Shown one piece after another: positions 38,924 through 47,756 of a stretch of 64,000 nucleotides of DNA. Origin of the DNA: Thiemannella venezuelensis (lineage in GTDB: Bacteria > Actinomycetota > Actinomycetes > Streptosporangiales > Streptosporangiaceae); assembly GCF_014203605.1 (NCBI RefSeq), contig NZ_JACHJJ010000001.1, positions 372,001 to 436,000 on the forward strand, given 5' to 3'. Both the position numbers and the translations under genes were made by a program. A model generated the notes under the pieces. The model was not told where the DNA came from. It searched no databases and saw nothing but the letters and a program-made list of their open reading frames with translations. Every line of letters begins with the position of its first letter. Positions within the stretch are counted from its first letter, which is position 1.

Positions 38924-39949
38924 ATGACCCATACCGTGCTTGTCACCGGGGTCTCGCGCCACATCGGCGCCCGAGTGGCGAGCGTTCTCGCGGCCGACCC
39001 GGATGTCGACCGGGTCATCGGAGTGGACACGGTGCCGCCGCCTTCGCTCTCACGTGATGGCGGCGTACCTCTCGGCCGGACGGAGTTCGTCCGCGTCGAT
39101 CTGCGCAGTCCCGACATCGCCCAGGTGATCGCGGCCGCCGACGTCGACACCGTCGTTCACATGAGTCTGGTGAGCGCTCCCCCGCGGAGCGGCGGCCGGG
39201 CGCTCATGAAGGAACACAACGTCATCGGCACCATGCAACTGCTCGGTGCCTGTCAGCGGTCCGCGACGATCCGCCGTGTCGTCGTGCGCTCCACCACCGC
39301 GGTGTACGGCTCCTCGCCGCGCGACCCGGCCGTCTTCACCGAGGACGCCGAGCCCGGCGAGTCTCCCAGCCACGGCTACGCCAAGGACGCCTCGGAGGTG
39401 GAGGGCTACGTCCGCGGCTTCGCCAGGCGGCGCCGGGACGTCGGCGTCTCGACCCTGAGGTTCGCCAACTTCATGGGGCCGGGCGTCGACTCGCCGCTGA
39501 CCCGCTACTTCTCCCAGCCGGTGCTGCCGAGGGTGCTCGGCTTCGATCCGCGGCTGCAGTTCGTCCACGAGGACGACGCGGTCGAGGTGCTGCGCCGGAT
39601 GGCGATGGAGGACCACCCCGGCACGTTCAACGTGGCCGGGGACGGCGTGCTGCTCCTGTCGCAGTGCGTACGGCGGGCCGGCCTGCTCTCGCTGCCGCTC
39701 CCGGCCCCGGCCTTCGGCCTCCTCGGCGACCTCGCCCGCGGGGCGGGGATGGTGGACTTCTCCCCCGAGCAGCTCCGCCTGATGTGCCACGGCCGCGCCG
39801 TGGACACCACCCGGCTGGTCGCCGCCCTGGGCTGGAAGCCCAAGTTCTCCACGGGCGCAGCCTTCGAGGACTTCCTCCGCTCCCGCGGCCTGGCCGGAGG
39901 GCTCCCCGGCGCCGTGCTGGACATGCTCTCCCATATGGTGGCGAGGTGA
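38924..39949 (+). CDS. Atypical NAD-dependent epimerase/dehydratase (SDR)
   Basis: A 341-residue extended SDR with the glycine motif VTGVSRHIGARVA and a VVRSTTAVYGSS strand. The usual YxxxK is replaced by HGYAK (about residue 150), so the catalytic Tyr position holds His; ordinary epimerase chemistry may be lost. In mycobacteria the equivalent gene is called galE2 by position. ATG 38924 is 23 bases after the bS22 gene, and the acyltransferase gene overlaps its end (GTGA). Confidence 0.85.
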   Translation: MTHTVLVTGVSRHIGARVASVLAADPDVDRVIGVDTVPPPSLSRDGGVPLGRTEFVRVDLRSPDIAQVIAAADVDTVVHMSLVSAPPRSGGRALMKEHNVIGTMQLLGACQRSATIRRVVVRSTTAVYGSSPRDPAVFTEDAEPGESPSHGYAKDASEVEGYVRGFARRRRDVGVSTLRFANFMGPGVDSPLTRYFSQPVLPRVLGFDPRLQFVHEDDAVEVLRRMAMEDHPGTFNVAGDGVLLLSQCVRRAGLLSLPLPAPAFGLLGDLARGAGMVDFSPEQLRLMCHGRAVDTTRLVAALGWKPKFSTGAAFEDFLRSRGLAGGLPGAVLDMLSHMVAR

Positions 39950-40890
39950 GCGAGATGGCGGGCGCCGGTGAGGGGTCCTACGAGGCCCGGGTGATCCCCA
40001 TCGACCGGGCCCGCTCCCCGTACGACCCGCCCGGCGCGGAGGAGGACGCGGACCACCGCCTCGCCGAGTTGCTGGCGTTCCTGCGCCGCCGCCTCACCGG
40101 GGAGTACGAGGTCGACGAGTTCGGCTTCGACGCCGAGCTCACCGACAAGGTGCTCCTGGAGCTCATCCGCCCGATCTACCGGCACTGGTTTCGCGTCGAG
40201 ACCGTCGGCGTCGGGAACGTGCCGGGCGACTCCGGCGCCCTGGTCGTCGCCAACCACTCGGGCACGGTCCCGGTGGACGCGCTCATGCTCCAGGTGGCCC
40301 TGCACGACGAGCACCCCGACCGCCGCGCGCTGCGCCTGCTCGGCGCGGACCTGGTCTACCAGCTTCCGCTCCTGGGCCACCTGTCCCGCAAGACGGGCCA
40401 CACCCTGGCCTGCCGGGAGGACGCCGACCGGCTCCTGCGCAAGGGCGAGCTCGTCGGGGTCTTCCCCGAGGGGTTCAAGGGCGTGGGCAAGCCCTTCTCG
40501 GAGCGGTACCGGCTCCAGCGGTTCGGCCGCGGAGGGTTCGTCGCCTCGGCGATCCGGGCCGGAGTCCCGATCGTTCCCTGCGCGATCGTCGGCGCCGAGG
40601 AGATCTATCCCAAGATCGGCGACCTGCGCTTCCTCGCCCGGGCCCTCGGCCTGCCGTACCTGCCGATCACCCCGCTGTTCCCCTGGTTCGGCCCGCTCGG
40701 GCTGGTCCCGCTCCCGTCCAAGTGGCTGATCGGCTTCGGCGAGCCCATCCGCACCGACGAGTACGACCCGGCCGACGCCGACGACCCGATGCTGGTCTTC
40801 AACCTCACCGACCAGGTCCGCGAGGTCATCCAGCAGCAGCTGAACGAGCTGCGCCTGCGGCGGGGGCACGCCTTCCCCCCGTTCTTCTGA
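39946..40890 (+). CDS. Lysophospholipid acyltransferase-family protein
   Basis: A 314-residue acyltransferase with the catalytic NHxxxxD in NHSGTVPVD and the substrate-binding FPEG in GVFPEGFKG. A charged N-terminal extension of about 85 residues comes first, with no clear membrane helix. It probably acylates a glycerol-phosphate or related lipid at the inner face of the membrane. GTG 39946 overlaps the previous stop; ATG 39955 is an alternative. Confidence 0.88.
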   Translation: MSEMAGAGEGSYEARVIPIDRARSPYDPPGAEEDADHRLAELLAFLRRRLTGEYEVDEFGFDAELTDKVLLELIRPIYRHWFRVETVGVGNVPGDSGALVVANHSGTVPVDALMLQVALHDEHPDRRALRLLGADLVYQLPLLGHLSRKTGHTLACREDADRLLRKGELVGVFPEGFKGVGKPFSERYRLQRFGRGGFVASAIRAGVPIVPCAIVGAEEIYPKIGDLRFLARALGLPYLPITPLFPWFGPLGLVPLPSKWLIGFGEPIRTDEYDPADADDPMLVFNLTDQVREVIQQQLNELRLRRGHAFPPFF

Positions 40891-40924
40891 GCGCCCCGCC
40901 CTGACCCCCGCCGGCGCCCGGCCC

Positions 40925-40969
40925 TTCCTGTCGGTCCCGGCCCCTGTCTCTCCTGCCGGTCCCGGCCCC
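40925..40969 (+). repeat. Tandem near-repeat in the intergenic gap
   Basis: CCTGTCGGTCCCGGCCCC and CCTGCCGGTCCCGGCCCC lie a few bases apart downstream of the acyltransferase gene. The gap 40891-41107 otherwise shows nothing. Confidence 0.4.
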
Positions 40970-41107
40970 GCCCGTGCCTCCCGAACGGCAGTCCCGCGCG
41001 GTCCGAGTCTTCCCCGGGCGAGTTTTATTAGTCACAGCGTCTAACAACGAGTGCTTTCGGCCGGTATGGTGTGGTCAGCACTGGGCTTCCGAGCATGGGG
41101 AGTGGTC

Positions 41108-42139
41108 ATGGGCGCACGCCGTACCGCGACGAGGGCCGCGATCGCCGGGCTGGCGGTCGGGGTGGTGCTGGGCACCGCCCGGCGGCGGAGGGCCCGGGGG
41201 CGGGACGGATCGGTGCTCGGCGGGCACCGCGGCCGGGCGGTCACCGTCACCACCGACGACGGCGTCCATCTCGCGGTGGACGTCGAGGAGGCCGAGTCGC
41301 CGGAGTTCGCCGTGGTCTTCGCGCACGGCTGGGTGATGAACCGGCACTGCTGGCACTTCCAGCGGGAGGCGCTCAAGGGCAGGGCGACCCTGGTCTTCTA
41401 CGACCAGCGCGGGCACGGCGGCTCGTCGGCCGGGGCGTTCGACGCCTGCACCGTCGACCGGCTCGGCGACGACCTCGCCGCGGTGATCGAGCAGGCCGTG
41501 CCGGAAGGGCTCCCGGTGGTCCTGGTCGGGCACTCGATGGGCGGCATGACGATCATGGCCTTCGCCGGGCGGCATCCCGAGGCCATGGCCGCCCGGGTGG
41601 CGGGCGTGGCGCTGCTCAGCACGTCCTCGGGCGGGCTGCGCGACAGCCGGTTCGGGCTGTGGGGGCCGATCGGGCGGCTCGCGCCGGTCGTCACCCCGGT
41701 CGTGTTCGACCGCATGCTCGCCCGTGCCTCGCTGATCGACCGGAACACCGCGGTCAGGACGCGCACCAACCTGCCGGTGACCCGCTACGTCGCCTTCGGC
41801 CCCGGCGCCCGCCGCGAGCACGTGCGGTTCGTCAACGACATGGCCGTGGCCACGCCCACCGAGGTGATGGTCGGCTTCTTCAACGACTTCCTCGTCCACG
41901 ACAAGTCCACGGCGCTGGCCGCGCTCGGCTCGGTGGAGACCCTGGTCATGGTCGGCTCACGCGACCGTATGACGCCGCGGGCGCACAGCGACCGCATCGC
42001 CGCCGCCGTGCCGGGAGCCCGCCTCCGGGTCGTTCCCGGCGCCGGCCACATGATCGGCCTGGAACGTCCCGAGGCCGTCAACCGGGCGCTGTGCGACCTG
42101 TTCGACCGGGCGCTGCCGAAGCACGCCCCGGCGGAGTAG
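41108..42139 (+). CDS. Alpha/beta hydrolase
   Basis: A 343-residue hydrolase. The nucleophile elbow GHSMGGM (Ser), an acid in a strand of the type MVGSRDRMTP (Asp) and the catalytic His in GAGHMIGLERP form the expected triad. An N-terminal helix (AAIAGLAVGVVLG) may anchor it. ATG 41108 follows GGGGAG. Its substrate is unknown. Confidence 0.88.
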   Translation: MGARRTATRAAIAGLAVGVVLGTARRRRARGRDGSVLGGHRGRAVTVTTDDGVHLAVDVEEAESPEFAVVFAHGWVMNRHCWHFQREALKGRATLVFYDQRGHGGSSAGAFDACTVDRLGDDLAAVIEQAVPEGLPVVLVGHSMGGMTIMAFAGRHPEAMAARVAGVALLSTSSGGLRDSRFGLWGPIGRLAPVVTPVVFDRMLARASLIDRNTAVRTRTNLPVTRYVAFGPGARREHVRFVNDMAVATPTEVMVGFFNDFLVHDKSTALAALGSVETLVMVGSRDRMTPRAHSDRIAAAVPGARLRVVPGAGHMIGLERPEAVNRALCDLFDRALPKHAPAE

Positions 42140-42167
42140 GCGCCGTCCGGCGGGGCCCGTCGCCGGG

Positions 42168-43034
42168 TCAGGGCGAGCGGTAGTGGCGGCGCAGGGCGAT
42201 GGCGGCGGCCACGCCGCCCGCCACGGCCCCGGCCCCGGCGGCGATCGGGAGGCCGATCATCGTGGCCTTCCGGCCGGTCCGGAAGTCCTTGATCTCCCAC
42301 TTGCTGTCCCTGGCGTGGTCCCGCAGCTCCGCGTCGGGGTTGATCGCGGTGGGGTGGCCGACGAGGGAGAGCAGCGGCAGGTCGTTGGCCGAGTCGCTGT
42401 AGGCCGAGCAGCGGGTCAGGTCGAGCCCCTCCCTGCGGGCCAGCGCCCGTACGGCCTCCGCCTTGGCCGGCCCGTGCAGCAGGTCGCCGACCAGGCGGCC
42501 GGTGTAGACACCGTCCACGGTCTCGGAGACGGTGCCGAGGGCGCCGGTGAGGCCGAGCCGCTGGGCGATCACGCGGGCGAGCTCGACCGGGGTCGCGGTG
42601 ACCAGCCAGACGCGCTGGCCGGCGTCCAGGTGGCTCTGGGCGAGGGCACGGGTCCCGGCCCAGATGCGGTCGGCCATGGCCTCGTCGTAGATCTCCTCGC
42701 CGAGGCGGACGATGTCCTCCACCTTGCTGCCCGCCACGAACGCCAGCGCGGTCTCCCTCGCCTCGGCGATGTGCTCGGGGTTCTCGTCACCGCGGACGCG
42801 GAAGACCGCCTGGCCGAGCGCGAACCTGACCAGGTCCTTGGTGGTGAACAGGCCCCGGGAGGCCAGGCCGCGGGCGAAGTGGTAGATCGAGGCGCCGCGC
42901 ATCATGGTGTTGTCGACGTCGAAGAAGGCGGCGGCGGTCGGATCGGGTTCGGCCATCGGCATGGCGATGGCCGCCGCGGCCGCCACCTCTCCGGCCGCCT
43001 GTGCCTCACTCCGTCGTCGTATCAGCCGCTTCAT
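42168..43034 (-). CDS. HAD-IB family hydrolase (SerB1-like)
   Basis: A 288-residue phosphatase-like protein with the HAD motif I in FFDVDNTMM, motif II in WLVTATP and motif IV in [11 protein letters not shown]. It has a C-terminal hydrophobic helix ([18 protein letters not shown]). The mycobacterial gene at this position is called serB1, but these HAD-IB proteins are not proven phosphoserine phosphatases. ATG 43034 has no clear ribosome binding site. Confidence 0.87.
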   Translation of the reverse strand: MKRLIRRRSEAQAAGEVAAAAAIAMPMAEPDPTAAAFFDVDNTMMRGASIYHFARGLASRGLFTTKDLVRFALGQAVFRVRGDENPEHIAEARETALAFVAGSKVEDIVRLGEEIYDEAMADRIWAGTRALAQSHLDAGQRVWLVTATPVELARVIAQRLGLTGALGTVSETVDGVYTGRLVGDLLHGPAKAEAVRALARREGLDLTRCSAYSDSANDLPLLSLVGHPTAINPDAELRDHARDSKWEIKDFRTGRKATMIGLPIAAGAGAVAGGVAAAIALRRHYRSP

Positions 43035-43112
43035 AACAAATCAGCTTAACTGGCACAGGCCGGTGGAATCGGTATACACCACGTTAGCGAGGTGTGACGT
43101 TTCGCTTATTCC

Positions 43113-43811
43113 TCACTCGGGCGGCGCCAGGCCCTCGATGTAGTTGAGGTACCCGTTGGCCCTGCGCTGCGCGTCCTCGTCCATCTTGGGGAGCATGCCC
43201 TCGATCTGGTCGCGCTGCTTCTGGACGAAGCGCTTGAGACTGCTCGTGACCTTCGCGTCGTCGCGCCGTACCCGGGTGAGCGCGGTGACGGCGGACCGGG
43301 TGGTGTCCTCCATCTCCTTGAGGGTCTCGCCGACCAGCCGGCTGTCGGAGCGGGTGGCGGAGCCGAGCAGTTCCTCGACCTCGTCGGCCCGGGTGGAGGC
43401 GGAACTGAGCTCGCGGTCGGCCCGCTCGGCGTCGTCGGCGCTCAGCCTGAGCATGGTGTTCTCGGCGGCGCGCTTGAGCGGGTAGAGCGTGTCGCCCGGG
43501 ACGGACCTGTAGGTGGCCAGGCCCGCGGCGACCATGGCGGTGGCCAGTCCCAGGCTCAGCAGCCGCGGGAGGAGCGACGGCAACCGCAGGCGTGCCCCGC
43601 GCGGCCGGACCCGCTCGGCCGGGGATCCGGCGGCGGGCCCGGTCCGGGCGGGAGCGGCCTCCTCGCGAGGCGCGTTCATGAGGCGTTCCCGCAGCTCGGC
43701 CCGGAACTCCGGCCGGGGGGCGGTGCCGGGTATGCGGGCGCCGAGCCGCGACACGCGGCGCTGGACGCGTGCCCGCGACCTCCGCGAGATTCCGGGCAGC
43801 CACTTACCCAT
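43113..43811 (-). CDS. rsbN: Membrane protein with DUF5667, probable anti-sigma factor RsbN
   Basis: A 232-residue single-pass protein. About 75 cytoplasmic residues come before a membrane helix (LSLGLATAMVAAGLATY), then an extracellular DUF5667 domain (YPLKRAAENTMLRLS and helical segments). In Streptomyces the gene beside bldN encodes RsbN, whose cytoplasmic N-terminus holds sigma-BldN at the membrane; position and layout fit. ATG 43811 follows GGGAG. A CGTAAC/CGTTAG promoter lies upstream. Confidence 0.7.
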   Translation of the reverse strand: MGKWLPGISRRSRARVQRRVSRLGARIPGTAPRPEFRAELRERLMNAPREEAAPARTGPAAGSPAERVRPRGARLRLPSLLPRLLSLGLATAMVAAGLATYRSVPGDTLYPLKRAAENTMLRLSADDAERADRELSSASTRADEVEELLGSATRSDSRLVGETLKEMEDTTRSAVTALTRVRRDDAKVTSSLKRFVQKQRDQIEGMLPKMDEDAQRRANGYLNYIEGLAPPE

Positions 43812-43858
43812 CAGCACTCCCTGCCGCCCCAGGATGATGATCCGCCGGTGCTACCTGC

Positions 43859-43887
43859 CTAACGACGGCTCGCCGTCCGAGGTTACG
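43859..43887 (-). promoter_or_regulatory. Putative sigma-BldN promoter of rsbN
   Basis: On the minus strand CGTAAC (43882-43887) is followed after 17 bases by CGTTAG (43859-43864). This resembles the CGTAAC ... CGTTGA pattern of BldN-dependent promoters in Streptomyces. It would start transcription about 40 bases before the rsbN ATG, in the 210-base gap after bldN. Confidence 0.55.
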
Positions 43888-44021
43888 AGGCACGTCACCG
43901 CCGGCATGCCGTCGCCGGCACGTCACAGCCGCTGCATCCCACGATGTCCTGTCACGTCCCTCATGTCCTCGCCTCCTCGTGATCCTCCCGCCGCATCCGC
44001 GCCATGTCGCGACCGGCCCGG

Positions 44022-44666
44022 TCAGCCGAGATCCGGGGGGAGCGCGCGGGCGAGCGCCCGGATGGCGCGGAACTGCAGGGCCTTGATGGCGCCGCTCTTC
44101 TTCCCCATGATGAGCGCGGTCTCGGCCAGGGACATGCCGTGCAGGAACCGCAGGACCACGCACTCCTGCTGCTCGGGACGGAGGGAGCGGACGGCGCTGA
44201 GCACCCGGTGGTTGACCATCGCGGCGACGACGGCGTTCTCCGGGATGTGCGGGCCGTCGAGCGGGGTCTCGAACACCTCGGCGGTCGAGATCTCCAGCCG
44301 GTGGCGGCCGGACTTGAAGTGATCGGTGACGAGGTTCCTGGCGATGGTCACGAGCCAGGCCCCGAAGTCACGTCCTTGCCAAGTGAAGTCGGCGATTCGG
44401 CGAAGCGCGCGGAGGAAGGTCTCGCTCGTGAGATCCTCGGCGAGCGGGTGGGATCCGACCCGGAGAAGAATGTAGCGGTAGACCAGGTCGAGATACCGGT
44501 CGTAGAGCGTGCCGAACGCCTCTGTGTCTCCTGTCTTGGCGCGGAGGACGAGGGTGCGCAGTTCCTCCGAGGCGTCCTCGTGCACGAGGAGGTCGTTGCC
44601 GCGGGCGGGCTGGGTCACCCCGGCGGCGGTGGGGAGCGGCCCGGCGAACGGCCACGTGTCTGGCAT
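44022..44666 (-). CDS. bldN: ECF sigma factor, BldN type
   Basis: A 214-residue ECF sigma factor. Region 2 is seen in FGTLYDRYLDLVYRYILLR and LTSETFLRALRRI, with a well-conserved BldN-like stretch around GRDFGAWLVTIARN. Region 4 lies at the C-terminus (LHGMSLAETALIMGKKSGA). Sigma-BldN controls aerial growth and spore-coat genes in filamentous actinomycetes. ATG 44666 is the first possible start after an in-frame stop, so the long N-terminal pro-sequence known from Streptomyces is absent or short here. Confidence 0.85.
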   Translation of the reverse strand: MPDTWPFAGPLPTAAGVTQPARGNDLLVHEDASEELRTLVLRAKTGDTEAFGTLYDRYLDLVYRYILLRVGSHPLAEDLTSETFLRALRRIADFTWQGRDFGAWLVTIARNLVTDHFKSGRHRLEISTAEVFETPLDGPHIPENAVVAAMVNHRVLSAVRSLRPEQQECVVLRFLHGMSLAETALIMGKKSGAIKALQFRAIRALARALPPDLG

Positions 44667-44871
44667 CCGGTGTCCCTGGGGAGAAGGGTGCGGCGTGCCC
44701 GCCCACTCTAGAAATCATCGCGAAATTCCACAATCCACTTGGCGCTGTCGTGACTGCGGGTAGTCGGCGTATACCGTGTGACGCCGGATGTGTCCGGGAT
44801 CGGTCCACGGGGGCGTGATCACCGGTCCGGCTACCGGTCGAGGGGCAATGTCCGGCAGCATTGGAGACACC

Positions 44872-46482
44872 ATGGAAGTCCTCGTCGCCGTTATCGCGTC
44901 CGTCGGAGCCCTGCTCGCCGCCATCGCCACGGTCGCTCTGCTCAGCAGGCTCCGCAGCGAGCCGAAAGGCTGGCTGGCAGCCTGGAGCGCCGCCACCGCG
45001 GCGCTGTGCGTGTCACTCGGCGTAGTCGCCGCGGGCCACCTGATCGGGTTCGGAGCGGGCACGTTCCGCGTCTACCAGCTGGCGGGGTCGTTGCTGGCGC
45101 CCCTGTGGCTGGCGGCCGGAGTGATGCAGCTGCTGGCGCGCAGGCCCGCCGCCCGGCTGGCCTCCTGGCTGCTGGCGGGCGCGTTCACCGTCATCGCCCT
45201 GGTGATCATCCTGCTCGACCCGATCCGGCAGGAGGGGAAGTTCGGCAAGACCCTCCCGGCCGCCGGTCAGCACTGGAGCTGGCCGCCGTCCTACCTGCTC
45301 CTGGCCGTCCACGTGATCGCCGCGGTGATCCTGCTGGCCGGTCTCGCGCTGGCCGTCATGCGCTGGCGGGGAGGTGACGAGTACGACACCGACAACATGC
45401 ACGCGCTCCTGGTCCTCGGCCCCACGGGCCTCGCCCTGGTCGGAGCCGTCAGCTTCCCGGTGGCGGGGATGTTCACGGTGCTGCTGCTCCTCGTCACCGC
45501 CGCCGCCGTCTGGTACGTCGTGCTCCGCCCCCTCGCGCCCTACGAGGACGAAGACGAGGACGACTTCGACGACGACTGGGACGACCAGCGCCCGAGCCGG
45601 CGTCCGATGCCCGATCCCGCCAACGACGTCCGGGTCGCGGGCCGCCGCGCGCCGTCCGAACCCCCGCCGCCCCTGGTCCCCGAGCAGTCCGCCCGCCGCT
45701 CCGGTCTCGGCGACCTCGTCGCGGAGTACCGTGCGGGAGAGCAGAACGTCGACTACGCGGCGCGCATGCAGGGGGACCCGTCCTCCGACGACCCGTTCGG
45801 CGGCCCCGCCACCGGCACCTTCATGGCCGGCGAGTACGGCATGCCGTCCGCGGGGCACCCCTTCGGCGGCGACGACCGCGACCGGAACCTCCCGATGACC
45901 GGGCAGTTCGGCATGCCCCCCGCCGACCCGTCCCTCGGCGGCCCGGTGACCGGCGAGTTCGGCGTCCCCGGCCTCTCCTCCGGCGAGCCCGGCAGGCCCG
46001 AGCAGGGCCCCGGCGCCCAGTCCGCGCCCAGCCTCCGCCCGATGCCCGCGGAGCAGGCGTTCGGCGTCCCGCCCGCCCACGCGCCCACCCCGGCGTATCC
46101 GGGGCCGGTCGCCGAGCGGCCCGGTGGCGCGGGCGGCTCCAGCAGGCCGTCGCCGAGCATCTTCGGCCTGCTGACCGTGTTCACCCTGATCGACGGGACC
46201 GGCGAGATGTTCGACCGGCTGGCCGAGGAGACGGTCGAGGCCGTCCGCCGGGGCGAGCCCGACACCCTGATCTACACCTGCCACTCGGTGAAGTCCGCCC
46301 CGCTCCAGCGCATCGTCTACGAGATCTACCGGGACGAGGTCGCCTACGCCGACCACCAGCGCCAGGCCCACGTGGAGCGGTTCGTCGCCGAGCGGCAGAA
46401 CATGGTGCTCGCCACCAACGTCATCGAGCTCAACGTGAACGCGGCGAAGGTGCTCCCGCTGCCGACGGCGTTCAGGATCTGA
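44872..46482 (+). CDS. Membrane protein fused to a C-terminal ABM domain
   Basis: A 536-residue protein of unusual layout. The first 230 residues form about seven membrane helices. An acidic cluster (EDEDEDDFDDDWDD) and a long Gly/Pro-rich linker with repeats of the type MTGQFGMP / VTGEFGVP follow. The last 105 residues are an antibiotic-biosynthesis-monooxygenase-like (ABM) ferredoxin fold (LIYTCHSVKSAPLQRIVYEIY). ATG 44872 follows GGAG. It may be an envelope-linked heme or quinone oxygenase, but this is a guess. Confidence 0.75.
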   Translation: MEVLVAVIASVGALLAAIATVALLSRLRSEPKGWLAAWSAATAALCVSLGVVAAGHLIGFGAGTFRVYQLAGSLLAPLWLAAGVMQLLARRPAARLASWLLAGAFTVIALVIILLDPIRQEGKFGKTLPAAGQHWSWPPSYLLLAVHVIAAVILLAGLALAVMRWRGGDEYDTDNMHALLVLGPTGLALVGAVSFPVAGMFTVLLLLVTAAAVWYVVLRPLAPYEDEDEDDFDDDWDDQRPSRRPMPDPANDVRVAGRRAPSEPPPPLVPEQSARRSGLGDLVAEYRAGEQNVDYAARMQGDPSSDDPFGGPATGTFMAGEYGMPSAGHPFGGDDRDRNLPMTGQFGMPPADPSLGGPVTGEFGVPGLSSGEPGRPEQGPGAQSAPSLRPMPAEQAFGVPPAHAPTPAYPGPVAERPGGAGGSSRPSPSIFGLLTVFTLIDGTGEMFDRLAEETVEAVRRGEPDTLIYTCHSVKSAPLQRIVYEIYRDEVAYADHQRQAHVERFVAERQNMVLATNVIELNVNAAKVLPLPTAFRI

Positions 46483-46525
46483 CGCCGGCCGCGCCCGGCG
46501 CCCGGGCCACCGGGACCGGGCGCGG

Positions 46526-46774
46526 TCAGGCGCCGAGGGCGGCGCGCAGGCGGTTCTCGTCGACGCGCCAGAAGTCGTGCTGCACGCCGTCGACGAATGT
46601 GACCGGAATCATCTCCCAGTACTTCTCCCGGTCCTCCTCGGAGGCGGTGATGTCGCGTTCCTCCCAGGGGACGCCCAGCTCGGCGGCGACCCGCCCGATC
46701 ACGGCCCGCGCGTCGTCGCACAGGTGACATCCGGGCTTTCCGAGCAAGGTGATGCGGTGGTCCTGCGGTGCCAT
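46526..46774 (-). CDS. Glutaredoxin-family protein
   Basis: An 82-residue thioredoxin-fold protein with the redox pair in KPGCHLCDDA and the cis-Pro motif EMIPVTFVDG. It is close to mycobacterial Rv0508, which also lies beside hemA. ATG 46774 has TAGCGT (46782-46787) 7 bases upstream and no Shine-Dalgarno, so it is probably leaderless. It is divergent from rex. Confidence 0.88.
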   Translation of the reverse strand: MAPQDHRITLLGKPGCHLCDDARAVIGRVAAELGVPWEERDITASEEDREKYWEMIPVTFVDGVQHDFWRVDENRLRAALGA

Positions 46775-46863
46775 GCCCGCAACGCTAGCGCCCGCGGCGG
46801 CCGTCCGGCGCACCCCGTACGGCCGTGCGCGCGCCCGTGCCGACAGGCTGGTCAGCACCCACT

Positions 46864-46881
46864 TTGTGCATCGGTTCACAA
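46864..46881 (+). promoter_or_regulatory. Rex operator (ROP) upstream of rex and the hem operon
   Basis: TTGTGCATCGGTTCACAA matches the Rex operator TTGTGAANNNNTTCACAA at all but one arm position. It lies 88 bases before the rex start, between rex and the divergent glutaredoxin gene. In Streptomyces the same site controls rex-hemACD. Confidence 0.85.
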
Positions 46882-46969
46882 AGGGACTAACCTGGATGAC
46901 AGTGGCCTCACCTCGTCATCCGTCGCGTCCGGGCCGCGCCGGTCGCCTGTCCCCCTGGAGTTCCGGCAC

Positions 46970-47677
46970 GTGATCCGCCGTCTGTCCCAAGCCCGCGAAC
47001 GCGGCATCCCCGAGGCGACCGTCGCCCGGCTGCCGCTCTACCTGCGGGCGTTGAACGGTATGGCCGAGCGGGGCCTGGCGACCGTGAGCTCCGAGGATCT
47101 GGCCGTCGCCGCGGGGGTGAACTCGGCCAAGCTCCGCAAGGACCTCTCCCACCTGGGCTCCTACGGCACGCGCGGGGTCGGCTACGACGTCGAGTACCTG
47201 ATCTACCAGATCTCCCGTGAGCTGGGCCTGACGCAGGACTGGGCCGTGGCCATCGTCGGGGTCGGCAACCTCGGGCGGGCGCTGGCCAACTACGGGGGCT
47301 TCGTCTCACGCGGATTCCGCGTCGCCGCGCTTCTCGACGCCGACCCCGAAGTGGTGGGCGACCGCATCGCGGGATTGAATGTGGAGCACATCGACGAACT
47401 GGAAACCGTGATAAGGCGACGGGGAGTGTCGATCGTGGTGCTCGCGACGCCGGCCGCGGCGGCCCAGCAGGTGGCCGACCGGGTCGTCGCCGCAGGGATC
47501 ACCAGCATCTTGAACTTCGCCCCCGTCGTGCTTTCCGTGCCCGAAGGCGTCGATATCCGTAAGGTCGACCTATCGATTGAGCTGCAGATCCTCGCGTTCC
47601 ACGAGCAACGCAAGACGGATCGGATGACTGGGGGGCCCGCGATGGCCGAGGAATGGCCCGAGGCGGTGGATCTGTGA
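46970..47677 (+). CDS. rex: Redox-sensing repressor Rex
   Basis: A 235-residue NADH-sensing repressor. The N-terminal winged helix (GIPEATVARLPLYLRAL, then SAKLRKDLSHLGSYG) binds the ROP site. The Rossmann domain begins VAIVGVGNLGRALANYGGF and ends in the domain-swapped helix VDLSIELQILAFHEQR. NADH releases Rex from DNA when respiration slows. GTG 46970 has GGAG at 9 bases. It heads the run rex-hemA-hemC-hemD-hemB. Confidence 0.95.
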   Translation: MIRRLSQARERGIPEATVARLPLYLRALNGMAERGLATVSSEDLAVAAGVNSAKLRKDLSHLGSYGTRGVGYDVEYLIYQISRELGLTQDWAVAIVGVGNLGRALANYGGFVSRGFRVAALLDADPEVVGDRIAGLNVEHIDELETVIRRRGVSIVVLATPAAAAQQVADRVVAAGITSILNFAPVVLSVPEGVDIRKVDLSIELQILAFHEQRKTDRMTGGPAMAEEWPEAVDL

Positions 47678-47756
47678 CCTCACACAGAGTGGGAGGGGAT
47701 CACCGCGACGGCGCGTTCGCGAACGCGGACTCCGCGCCGCCGGGCGAGGAGATCGT

